A stretch of 13,831 bases of DNA, from the NCBI RefSeq assembly GCF_051961495.1, contig NZ_JBQCDF010000303.1, forward strand, positions 1-13,831, read 5' to 3'. Source of the DNA: Cytophaga sp051961495. GTDB lineage: Bacteria > Bacteroidota > Bacteroidia > Cytophagales > Cytophagaceae. Position 1 is the stretch's first letter. The number at the start of each line of letters is the position of its first letter. Of this stretch, positions 1 through 6,513 are shown piece by piece. Under the pieces are notes generated by a model. That model was not told the origin of the DNA. It was given only the letters and a program-made list of their open reading frames with translations, and made no database searches. The translations under genes and the position numbers were made by a program.

Positions 1-9
1 AAAACAAAT

Positions 10-32
10 TTATTTGCATATTAAACAAATAA
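10..32. promoter_or_regulatory. possible operator: inverted repeat upstream of the arsenic cluster
   Basis: Two perfect 7-base arms, TTATTTG (10-16) and CAAATAA (26-32), are separated by 9 bases in a very AT-rich stretch just upstream of the arsenic-type genes. ArsR-family repressors bind short AT-rich dyads of this general size, so an operator role is conceivable. A weak promoter could overlap it, with TTTG at 13-16 and an imperfect TATGTTGT at 38-45. In sequence this AT-rich, short dyads arise easily by chance, and no ArsR gene is visible, so this is only a suggestion. Nothing else is recognisable in bases 1-100. Confidence 0.2.
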
Positions 33-102
33 TAAAGTATGTTGTTTTTAAAAAATTTTTAATAATTGCATCTAAATATTACTATAAAAAAAACACATAA
101 AT

Positions 103-561
103 AGGAACCTCGCGGAATTAAAAAAACAACTCGCAACACTACCTGCTGTAAAGTTCCTTCTTGCTGACGGAACTCAGGTGCCAGAGCATTTCCATGTAAC
201 GGAAATCGGACAGATCACAAAAAACTTCATTGATTGCGGAGGCATTATCCGCCAGGAAAATGTAGTTAATTTTCAGCTCTGGACTTCAAACGACATGGAT
301 CACCGCCTATATCCTCAAAAGTTATTAAACATCATTGCCCTTTCGGAGGAGGCTCTTGGCATTGAAGATCTGGAAGTAGAAGTGGAATATCAATCAGATA
401 CCATTGGCAAATACAGCTTAGGTTTTAATGGGACGAATTTCATCCTGGAAACAAAAAAGACGGCTTGTCTGGCAAGTGATAACTGTGGAATAACCGCTGA
501 CAATAATATAACTGAATCAGCTGGTAAAAACTGCTGCACCCCAGGTACAGGCTGTTGCTAA
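103..561 (+). CDS. DUF6428 family protein with cysteine-rich C-terminal tail, linked to arsenate reductase
   Basis: This is a soluble protein of about 152 residues resembling the DUF6428 family of Bacteroidota, which is often encoded near arsenic genes and has no established function. The core contains VPEHFHVTEIGQITKNF, CGG and a long conserved-looking block ending in CLASDNCGI. The last nine residues are CCTPGTGCC, so the C-terminal third carries six cysteines, suggesting thiol binding of As(III) or another metal (inference). The start is a problem. The frame is open from base 88, but the only conventional start in frame is GTG at 178, which falls inside the VPEHFHVTE block. About 25 upstream residues (LAELKKQLATLPAVKFLLADG) look like a genuine N-terminus. 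AGG at 103 is one base from ATG and would give a family-typical length. The gene is followed after 2 bases by a small membrane ORF and then arsC. Confidence 0.72.
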   Translation, partial: RNLAELKKQLATLPAVKFLLADGTQVPEHFHVTEIGQITKNFIDCGGIIRQENVVNFQLWTSNDMDHRLYPQKLLNIIALSEEALGIEDLEVEVEYQSDTIGKYSLGFNGTNFILETKKTACLASDNCGITADNNITESAGKNCCTPGTGCC

Positions 562-563
562 CG

Positions 564-686
564 ATGAAACCAATTACCAAATATAGAAAACCGGTTATTA
601 TTACTACATCTGTTATTGTATTACAAATACTATTCGGATTTGATGCAAAGTTCTGCATCATTAATATTATCTGGCTTTTCGTTTAA
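564..686 (+). CDS. 40-residue single-pass membrane peptide in the arsenic cluster
   Basis: A short reading frame starts at ATG 564, only 2 bases after the DUF6428 stop, and ends at TAA 684-686, 9 bases before the arsC ATG. The product is a 40-residue peptide with a basic N-terminus (MKPITKYRKP) followed by about 28 mostly hydrophobic residues, including VIITTSVIVLQILFGF and IINIIWLF. It therefore looks like a single-pass inner-membrane peptide with its N-terminus in the cytoplasm. The near-zero spacing to the upstream stop suggests translational coupling, and the frame fills the whole gap between its neighbours. I do not recognise a named family. A role assisting arsenic handling at the membrane follows only from position. 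It is short enough to be missed by automatic gene callers. A chance open frame cannot be excluded, but position, start codon and topology argue for a real gene. Confidence 0.68.
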   Translation: MKPITKYRKPVIITTSVIVLQILFGFDAKFCIINIIWLFV

Positions 687-695
687 CAATTATTT

Positions 696-1121
696 ATGAA
701 AAAAATTTTAGTTCTCTGTACCGGCAATAGCTGCCGAAGCCAGATCGCGGAAGGTTATCTCCGCCATTACGGAAAAGATGTTGTTGTTTACAGCGCCGGC
801 TTAGACCCTCACGGTGTAAACCCCAAAGCAATTGAAACGATGAAAGAAGATGGTATTGATATTTCGACTCATACTTCAAACAGCATTGAAGAATATCGTG
901 ATATAAATTTTGATTTTGTGATTACTGTATGTGACAACGCAAAAGAGAATTGCCCTTTCTTTCCTACAACTGCGATAAAAATTCATTCGAATTTTCCTGA
1001 CCCTGCCAAAGCCACAGGAACAGGAGAGCAAATCCGAAATGAGTTTAGAAATGTTCGTGCTATGATAAAAAAATTCTGTATTGACTTTCTTAATACAGAA
1101 CATTTGCTGATTTCATTATAG
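696..1121 (+). CDS. arsC: thioredoxin-coupled arsenate reductase, low-molecular-weight phosphatase fold
   Basis: The product is a cytoplasmic enzyme of 141 residues that reduces arsenate to arsenite. The N-terminal P-loop CTGNSCRS (residues 8-15) is the CX5R phosphatase signature with nucleophile Cys8. Two further cysteines lie in VCDNAKENCP at Cys79 and Cys86. This spacing matches the resolving cysteines Cys82 and Cys89 of the Staphylococcus pI258 ArsC family, which are absent from ordinary tyrosine phosphatases. The general acid is Asp102 in FPDPAKATG. Length is typical (about 130-140). The start is ATG 696, giving MKKILVLCTGNSC, with no obvious Shine-Dalgarno sequence, as is usual in Bacteroidota. 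It is the last gene of a likely three-gene unit ended by the terminator at 1149. An arsenite exporter would be expected for resistance but is not in this window. Function is assigned with high confidence from the three cysteines. Confidence 0.95.
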   Translation: MKKILVLCTGNSCRSQIAEGYLRHYGKDVVVYSAGLDPHGVNPKAIETMKEDGIDISTHTSNSIEEYRDINFDFVITVCDNAKENCPFFPTTAIKIHSNFPDPAKATGTGEQIRNEFRNVRAMIKKFCIDFLNTEHLLISL

Positions 1122-1148
1122 TTGTTACTGACAGCATTAAATGGTTTT

Positions 1149-1187
1149 CACGCCAATACCTTCGGTATTGGCGTGTTTTATTTTTAT
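1149..1187 (+). terminator. rho-independent terminator of the arsenic cluster
   Basis: A perfect 12-bp stem (1149-1160 paired with 1164-1175, arms CACGCCAATACC and GGTATTGGCGTG) has a 3-base loop and is followed by TTTTATTTTTA. The U-tract is on the + strand only, so it ends the arsC transcript. Confidence 0.92.
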
Positions 1188-1285
1188 TCTGTTATTGCTA
1201 TAAATATGTGACCCCGCTGGGATCATAATTTGTTTCTTACTTCAGAAGATAAAAAGATCTTATAAGAATATGCGAAACTCTATAA

Positions 1286-1317
1286 ATAAAAAAAGCCTCA
1301 CATCTCTGTAAGGCTTT
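1286..1317 (-). terminator. terminator of the tRNA-Val transcript
   Basis: Read on the minus strand, the arms AAAGCCT (1311-1317) and AGGCTTT (1292-1298) form a 7-bp stem around a 12-base loop, followed by a T-rich run (complement of the A run at 1286-1294). It lies just downstream of the tRNA gene in the transcription direction. Between 1188 and 1285 I see nothing else. Confidence 0.75.
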
Positions 1318-1324
1318 CTAATCG

Positions 1325-1399
1325 TGGGAGATACTGGGTTCGAACCAGTGACCCCCTGCTTGTAAGGCAGGTGCTCTGAACCAGCTGAGCTAATCTCCC
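1325..1399 (-). tRNA. tRNA-Val (anticodon TAC)
   Basis: The minus strand folds as a complete cloverleaf. The acceptor arm pairs GGGAGAT with ATCTCCC, the D-arm contains TAGCTCAGCTGGT, and the anticodon stem-loop is CCTGC-CTTACAA-GCAGG with anticodon TAC (valine, reading GTA/GTG). The T-arm is CTGGTTCGAACCCAG. The discriminator base is A at 1325, followed by CGA, so CCA is not encoded and must be added after transcription. The gene is a stand-alone unit with its own promoter (1437-1467) and terminator (1286-1317). Confidence 0.97.
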
Positions 1400-1436
1400 T
1401 CTTTCCTTTCTGACAATCTCTCGTCGTTTGGGAGCA

Positions 1437-1467
1437 CAAACATACGACCTTTTTTTTTAATTGCAAA
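1437..1467 (-). promoter_or_regulatory. Bacteroidota housekeeping promoter for tRNA-Val
   Basis: On the minus strand a perfect -7 element, TATGTTTG (complement of 1437-1444), matches TAnnTTTG. It is preceded by TTTG (complement of 1464-1467) at a spacing of 19 bases. Transcription would start near 1430, about 30 bases upstream of the tRNA 5' end. Confidence 0.8.
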
Positions 1468-1560
1468 ACTTTTCAAAAAAATATTCGTAGAATTTCTTCG
1501 TTGTATTTATGCGTATAATTTACGTGCTTCACATCCAAATATTTAACCGAATTACCCCCT

Positions 1561-4050
1561 CTGAAAATTCTTAAAAAAATACTGCTTTACAGCCTGATCA
1601 CAATAACCTTTTTGTTAGGGCTGGCCACGGCTTTGATATATATTTATAAAGATGATATCATTTATCTGGCCACCATGCAGATAAACAAACACCTGAATAC
1701 TCAGGTTGATGTTTCAAAAAAAATAGATATCAGCTTTTTTGAAAAATTCCCTGAACTTTCGATCGGCTTCCATCAGGTAAAATGCTACGAACCCGGAACA
1801 GGAAAAGTAAAGGTGCTTGCCTCTCTGGAAAATGTTTACATCACGTTCGATATCCTCGCATTCTGGAACAAAAATTATACGATTGACAAACTATATCTTG
1901 AAAAAGGATTTATACACTTAAGAACCGACGCTGACGGGAAACATAATTTTATGATCCTGAAGAAAGATACAAGCACCGCAAAGTCTGACTCGGACTTCAG
2001 CATCTCGTTCATTCAGTTGAAAAATATTGAATTTATTTACGACTATCGCCCCAGCGAACATATATATCAGGCATATATAAACCTTACGGAGGCTTCGCTG
2101 GCCTCTAAAGACGATTTATTTTCCATTGCTCTGGAAAGCAATCTGAAATCAAACGGTCTGCAGCTCAAAGAACATCTGTTCCTCCAAAATAAAGATATCC
2201 TGTTAAAGTCTTCTATCTGTTTTAACACCGCAACAGAAGTGCTGCAGATCAAACCTTCCTTTGTAAACGTCAACACTTCTGAATATACGATACAAGGCAC
2301 CTACCAAATTAAGAAGTCTTTTATTGACCTGTCCTTCAACGCAAATAAAAACGATATCCAGAGTTTCGTGTCGATCTTCCCGAAGTCATTGACTTCAGAT
2401 ATACAGCAATACAAAAGTACAGGGAATGTATATTTTAACGGAACAATAAAAGGCGAAACAAATTCAGGTGTAAGCCCTGCCATTGACATTAAGTTTGGTT
2501 TCGATCATGCTACCTTCTATCACCCGCAATACAAGCAAACGATCACAGACGCCTTTCTGGCAGGCAGCTTCAGCAATGGCGCGAATCGTAACCTGAGCAC
2601 GTCTTCGGTGCGACTTTCAGATTTAAAAATAAAAATCGATCAAAAACCAATCGAAGGTTATTTCCATCTTACCAACCTGGAAGACCCATATATTGAAACG
2701 CAACTCAAAGGTGGTGTTGTGCTAAGTAAAATACTAAGTTTCATTCCTTCGCATCCATTTGAAAGCGCTTCCGGTGAAATTGATTTTGATATTGAATTCA
2801 AAGGGAAATCGAATGATTTCAAAAGCAAGGCCGGTTATGCGCACATCCAGACTTCGGGTGATGTCGCTTTCAATAAAGTAAAAGTAAAACTCAACTCCTA
2901 CCCGCATGTGATCAGTATTGATGAGGCGGCGTGTATCTTCACACAAAACGATGTATCAATCGATAACATGCACCTCGCAATCGGTAAAAATGAAATTGTA
3001 TTAAATGGAATTTTCAGAAACATCATCGGGAAATTAATTTTCCCGGACCAAATGGTATATGTGCAGGCAGATCTGGAGATGGGTCATATTTTCCTGGAAG
3101 AAATTTTAATGTCTGATACGCGTTCTAAAAAATCTTCTGACCAGGATTTTATCATGCCTTCGTTAAAAGATTACAGACTGGATCTCAACCTCACTGCAGC
3201 ATCCATGAACTATCAGAAATTCCATGCAAATAAAATTACAAGTAAAATTGACTGGAGCTATCCGTATTTAAATTTCAGCAATTCCAATCTGACTTTCTGC
3301 AACGGGACCTATACCGGTAAAACTGATTTAAAGCTGGCAACCGGCAAGTCTGTTGAAATCAATACCGATTCAAAAATCAGAAACATGTCGATCGACAGTT
3401 TGTTTTATGTCTTTGAAAATTTTTCCCAGGACTTTATCACCAACAAAAATCTGAAAGGTCAGATCTCAACAGATATCAGTCTGTTTCTGGAGCTTGACAA
3501 TCACTTAACCATCTTGCCGGCTTCGGTTATTTGCGATGCAGATATTACAGTGTACAACGGAGAGCTTAACAATTTCGATCCGTTAAAACGTATTTCAAAA
3601 TTCCTCGATGCCGACAACCTGAGTAATGTTACGTTCTCTGAAATGCATAACCACTTCCTGATCTACAACCAGGAAGTGCAGATACCGGACATGAAAATTG
3701 TTTCGAACGTTGGCAAGATCGGCATTTCAGGCAAGCATGGCTTTGACGGCAAGATTGCTTATCAGATCGCCTATCCGATCAAAAATCTTAAGAAAGAAAA
3801 AACGGATAGTGATGCAGCCTTCGGGGCACTACGCAAAGATGCTAAAGGTGAAATGACGTTATTCCTGATTATTCAAGGTACCACAAGCGATTTTAAAATT
3901 TCTTATGATAAGAAAGCAACTGCTGAAAAAATAAAATCGGATATACAAAAAGAGAAAGCTGAATTAAAAGACCTGTTTAAGAAGAAAGAACAGGACGCGG
4001 AAGAAATTAAAAGAACCCAGCAGGAGCCGGAATATTTTGATTTTGAATAA
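1561..4050 (+). CDS. AsmA-like envelope protein
   Basis: The product is a large protein of about 829 residues with one N-terminal membrane helix (roughly residues 7-28) and a long extracytoplasmic region rich in alternating beta-strand patterns. This fits the AsmA/TamB-like superfamily, whose members are anchored in the inner membrane and are proposed to move phospholipid towards the outer membrane. The AsmA-like C-terminal region (around GKIGISGKHGFDGKIAYQ, near 3712-3770) is followed by a charged, probably coiled tail ending EPEYFDFE. Start choice: the first standard in-frame start is TTG 1612, but it would cut the membrane helix in half. The frame is open back to 1519, and CTG 1561 gives a normal start, LKILKKILLYSLITITFLL, with basic residues before the helix. 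I therefore use CTG, with uncertainty. Substrate and partner are unknown. It converges on ilvA and ends in a strong hairpin. Confidence 0.85.
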   Translation: MKILKKILLYSLITITFLLGLATALIYIYKDDIIYLATMQINKHLNTQVDVSKKIDISFFEKFPELSIGFHQVKCYEPGTGKVKVLASLENVYITFDILAFWNKNYTIDKLYLEKGFIHLRTDADGKHNFMILKKDTSTAKSDSDFSISFIQLKNIEFIYDYRPSEHIYQAYINLTEASLASKDDLFSIALESNLKSNGLQLKEHLFLQNKDILLKSSICFNTATEVLQIKPSFVNVNTSEYTIQGTYQIKKSFIDLSFNANKNDIQSFVSIFPKSLTSDIQQYKSTGNVYFNGTIKGETNSGVSPAIDIKFGFDHATFYHPQYKQTITDAFLAGSFSNGANRNLSTSSVRLSDLKIKIDQKPIEGYFHLTNLEDPYIETQLKGGVVLSKILSFIPSHPFESASGEIDFDIEFKGKSNDFKSKAGYAHIQTSGDVAFNKVKVKLNSYPHVISIDEAACIFTQNDVSIDNMHLAIGKNEIVLNGIFRNIIGKLIFPDQMVYVQADLEMGHIFLEEILMSDTRSKKSSDQDFIMPSLKDYRLDLNLTAASMNYQKFHANKITSKIDWSYPYLNFSNSNLTFCNGTYTGKTDLKLATGKSVEINTDSKIRNMSIDSLFYVFENFSQDFITNKNLKGQISTDISLFLELDNHLTILPASVICDADITVYNGELNNFDPLKRISKFLDADNLSNVTFSEMHNHFLIYNQEVQIPDMKIVSNVGKIGISGKHGFDGKIAYQIAYPIKNLKKEKTDSDAAFGALRKDAKGEMTLFLIIQGTTSDFKISYDKKATAEKIKSDIQKEKAELKDLFKKKEQDAEEIKRTQQEPEYFDFE

Positions 4051-4093
4051 GAGTATGCAGCACCTGCTGCATACTCTTATTCATTTTATTCTT
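4044..4093 (+). terminator. terminator between the AsmA-like gene and ilvA
   Basis: A perfect 18-bp stem (4044-4061 with 4066-4083) and a 4-base loop (ACCT) are followed by TTTTATTCTT. The stem includes the stop codon of the AsmA-like gene. The tail reaches the ilvA stop codon. The U-tract is on the + strand; on the minus strand the hairpin is followed by A-rich sequence, so it serves ilvA less obviously. Confidence 0.9.
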
Positions 4094-5345
4094 ACATAAT
4101 TAAAAAGCTAAACAGATTCGAATCTGAATTCACCAATGTATAATCTACATTTTTAGCATTCATGCGCTCAATCAAAGCATTAAAATCTTCTTTCACTTTT
4201 ACTTCAATACCTACCATTGCCGGACCATTCTCGCGGTTTGTCTTCTTCGTATATTCGAAATAAGTAATATCATCATTAGGCCCCAGCACTTCATCCAGAA
4301 ACTCTCTAAGTGCGCCGGTACGTTGTTTAAAGCGAATAATAAAATAATGTTTCAAACCTTCGTACAACAAAGAACGTTCCTTGATCTCCTGCATGCGATC
4401 AATATCATTGTTGCTGCCGCTTACCACGCATACTACATTTTTACCTTTGATCTCTTCTTTGAAGTAATCCAGCACACTGATGCTTAATGCCCCCGCAGGT
4501 TCAGCAACAATTGCCTCTTCATTATATAATTTGATTATGGTACTGCAGGCTTTACCTTCCGGCACCAGCTGTACATCATCTAAATATTCTGCACAAATAT
4601 CGAATGTCAGATCGCCGACACGCTTTACAGCAGCGCCATCCACAAACTTGTCAATCTCATCCAGCACAACTACTTTACCCTCTTCAAGAGAACGCTTCAT
4701 GGCAGGAGCTCCCAAAGGTTCCACGCCAATGATTTTTGTATCCGGACTCTTTTCCTTCACATAGGTACATAAACCCGCCGCAAGACCGCCGCCGCCGATG
4801 GGTACAAAAATATAATCTATTGGTACTTGTATATCTTCTAAAATCTCAAGGCCCACAGTGCCTTGCCCCGCGATTACTTTTGGATCATCAAACGGATGTA
4901 CAAATAACAGTTTATTGTCGGAACAATATTTCATTGCTTCTTTGTATGAATCATCAAACGTGTCGCCAATCAATACAACCTCTACAAATTCTTTCCCGAA
5001 GAATTTTACCTGCGAAACTTTTTGCTTCGGTGTAGTGCTTGGCATAAAAATATGGCCCTTTATTTTCAAGGCCTGGCATGAATAGGCGACGCCCTGGGCA
5101 TGATTGCCGGCACTTGCACAAACAACCCCTCTTTTGATGTCTTCTTTCTTCTGGCTGCACATGAAATTATACGCGCCGCGAAGTTTGTAAGAACGCACCA
5201 ATTGCAGGTCTTCTCTTTTCAACCACAAATTGCACTGGTATTCATCTGAAAGATGTTGGTTCTTGTCTAACGGCGTGTGTTTAATAACATTATTTAATCG
5301 CTCTTCAGCGTTCACAATGTCTTCAACCCTTACTTTTGTATTCAT
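4092..5345 (-). CDS. ilvA: threonine dehydratase (threonine ammonia-lyase), biosynthetic type with one ACT-like domain
   Basis: The product is a cytoplasmic PLP enzyme of 417 residues that converts L-threonine to 2-oxobutanoate and ammonia, the committed step of isoleucine synthesis. The PLP lysine is Lys54 in SYKLRGAYN. SAGNHAQG (78-85), the phosphate-binding loop GGGG (184-187) and SGSNND (309-314) are all in the expected order. The C-terminal part from about residue 331 (HYFIIRFKQRTGALREF) is a single ACT-like regulatory domain, typical of the shorter IlvA of about 400-420 residues; isoleucine feedback is expected. The start is ATG 5345, about 50 bases downstream of the predicted transcription start. 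The gene stands alone with its own promoter and is not within an ilv operon here. A purely catabolic enzyme is less likely because catabolic forms usually lack this domain arrangement. Confidence 0.95.
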   Translation of the reverse strand: MNTKVRVEDIVNAEERLNNVIKHTPLDKNQHLSDEYQCNLWLKREDLQLVRSYKLRGAYNFMCSQKKEDIKRGVVCASAGNHAQGVAYSCQALKIKGHIFMPSTTPKQKVSQVKFFGKEFVEVVLIGDTFDDSYKEAMKYCSDNKLLFVHPFDDPKVIAGQGTVGLEILEDIQVPIDYIFVPIGGGGLAAGLCTYVKEKSPDTKIIGVEPLGAPAMKRSLEEGKVVVLDEIDKFVDGAAVKRVGDLTFDICAEYLDDVQLVPEGKACSTIIKLYNEEAIVAEPAGALSISVLDYFKEEIKGKNVVCVVSGSNNDIDRMQEIKERSLLYEGLKHYFIIRFKQRTGALREFLDEVLGPNDDITYFEYTKKTNRENGPAMVGIEVKVKEDFNALIERMNAKNVDYTLVNSDSNLFSFLIM

Positions 5346-5399
5346 ACTTGTATTCTCAAATAGGACAATTTTAAGCCAATTGCCTGATAATTATTCCCA

Positions 5400-5431
5400 C
5401 AAAAGTACATTCTCTATACCCAACTAGCAAA
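5400..5431 (-). promoter_or_regulatory. Bacteroidota housekeeping promoter for ilvA
   Basis: The minus strand carries TACTTTTG (complement of 5400-5407), a full TAnnTTTG match, with TTTG (complement of 5428-5431) 20 bases upstream. The predicted start near 5393 leaves a leader of about 48 bases before the ilvA ATG. No attenuator is visible in the leader. Confidence 0.75.
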
Positions 5432-5461
5432 AAAACCATTTATTATATCTAAATTGGATAG

Positions 5462-5680
5462 ATGAAACAAATGAACTCATTTCAGGTAATTGCTATATTC
5501 GGCATTATATTCAGCCTTGTAGCACATGTAATTTTATGGATTCTGGATAAGAAGGTTGAACACTTTGTATACCTGTATCCTACCTGGGTTGCTGTATTTA
5601 TTGGCGGTATGCTGATCAATCCGTATTTGTCGAAATACGATGACGATCATCACCATCATCATCACGACCACCAGCATTAA
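5462..5680 (+). CDS. small two-helix membrane protein with histidine-rich tail
   Basis: The product is a 72-residue protein with two predicted membrane helices (about residues 7-28 and 37-56) and a short charged linker (DKKVEH). The C-terminal tail, DDDHHHHHHDHQH, carries six consecutive histidines and eight in the last ten residues, with three aspartates just before. Such tails can bind Zn, Ni, Cu or Co; this is inference. With two helices both termini lie on the same side, probably the cytoplasm. The start is ATG 5462; a second in-frame ATG at 5471 is possible. No good promoter is visible upstream. The stop codon overlaps the stop of the opposing SDR gene (TTAA, 5677-5680), so no terminator separates them. 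I do not recognise a named family. The helical pattern and tail make a real gene likely. Confidence 0.75.
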   Translation: MKQMNSFQVIAIFGIIFSLVAHVILWILDKKVEHFVYLYPTWVAVFIGGMLINPYLSKYDDDHHHHHHDHQH

Positions 5681-6513
5681 TACGTGTAGCTGTATCTGAA
5701 TGGATCCGGAAAGATCCATGAATAACCCAGAGCGGATATTTTTTCTGAAGACACTTCTTTCCAGTCTGCATCAATAGCTGTAATAAAAGCAGGCAGCGCT
5801 AAATTGAATTTTGCACAAAGGCTTTCGTAAAATAATTTTCTGTTTGGGTGCTTCGGTGAACAAACATTGAATACTTCAGCAGGTGTCTTTTTATCCAGCA
5901 TAAACTGGATACTTCCAACGGCATCATCACGGTGTACCAGATTAACTGGTTCGTTCCATCCCGTAAGATCAGTCTTCCCGGCAAAAAATCGGGCAAGCAT
6001 TCTGTCATACCCCGTCAAACCTCCCATTCTAAGTACCAGGCGTTCAGGAATGGGTGATTGCAGTACATACATTTCAGCTTCGGCAAGCACTTTATTATCT
6101 GCCTCGGCAAGCTCTGTAACATCAGTCTCTGTAACGATCTTATTTGCATTTTTATATACCGAGGTAGAGCTGATATAAATGATCTTTTGAATGAAGATTG
6201 AATGCGCTGTAATATGATTCAACAGTTCCTTTACTTCTGCTGCATGCTTGCTTAGCAGATTCCTTTTTGTACCCGGTGGAATTGCAATGATCAAAATATC
6301 ACAGGTTAAAAATTCTTTTAAACCAACACCTGTCCATTTACCATCTTCGGCTTTTACAAGAAACCCTGTGGCTCCCGCAGATTCAATTTCACGAAGTCTT
6401 TCTATTCTTGTAGTAGAGCCTTTCACGTGATTACCTGCTGCTGCAAGCTTTCTGGCCAAAGGCACACCCAACCAGCCGCAGCCTAAAATAGAAATCGTTT
6501 TAGCAGCGCTCAT
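5677..6513 (-). CDS. NAD(P)-dependent epimerase/dehydratase-like protein, atypical SDR (YeeZ-like)
   Basis: The product is a cytoplasmic protein of 278 residues with an N-terminal Rossmann fold. The dinucleotide-binding loop is GCGWLG (residues 11-16) directly after the first strand. SSTSVY (115-120) occupies the active-site strand, and LVLRMGGLTG plus NLVHRDDAVGSI are typical of the extended/atypical SDR subfamily that includes E. coli YeeZ. The usual YxxxK pair is not intact: after Tyr120 the next lysines are at +1 and +5. A conventional dehydrogenase or epimerase activity is therefore doubtful. The substrate is unknown. The ATG overlaps the stop of the upstream DUF2461 gene by one base (TAATG), indicating translational coupling and membership in the ribD operon. 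The 3' end interlocks with the opposing His-tailed membrane protein gene. Confidence 0.88.
   Translation of the reverse strand: MSAAKTISILGCGWLGVPLARKLAAAGNHVKGSTTRIERLREIESAGATGFLVKAEDGKWTGVGLKEFLTCDILIIAIPPGTKRNLLSKHAAEVKELLNHITAHSIFIQKIIYISSTSVYKNANKIVTETDVTELAEADNKVLAEAEMYVLQSPIPERLVLRMGGLTGYDRMLARFFAGKTDLTGWNEPVNLVHRDDAVGSIQFMLDKKTPAEVFNVCSPKHPNRKLFYESLCAKFNLALPAFITAIDADWKEVSSEKISALGYSWIFPDPFRYSYTY

Noticed and set aside
1260..1466. Minus-strand open frame of 68 codons across the tRNA-Val locus
   Set aside because: It reads straight through the tRNA gene, its promoter and its terminator; the coding appearance is incidental.
1504..1511. TATTTATG as a promoter for the AsmA-like gene
   Set aside because: One mismatch in the -7 element and no TTG element about 20 bases upstream.
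4480..5085. Several plus-strand open frames inside ilvA
   Set aside because: They are antisense shadows of a gene with complete IlvA motifs; the translations are serine- and proline-rich without domain features.
5450..5457. TAAATTGG as a promoter for the 72-residue membrane protein
   Set aside because: One mismatch to TAnnTTTG, no TTTG at the right distance, and it ends only 4 bases before the ATG.
5534..5719. Minus-strand frame rich in Met and Val opposite the His-tailed gene
   Set aside because: It is the antisense reading of the CAT/CAC histidine repeat, and it overlaps two better supported genes.
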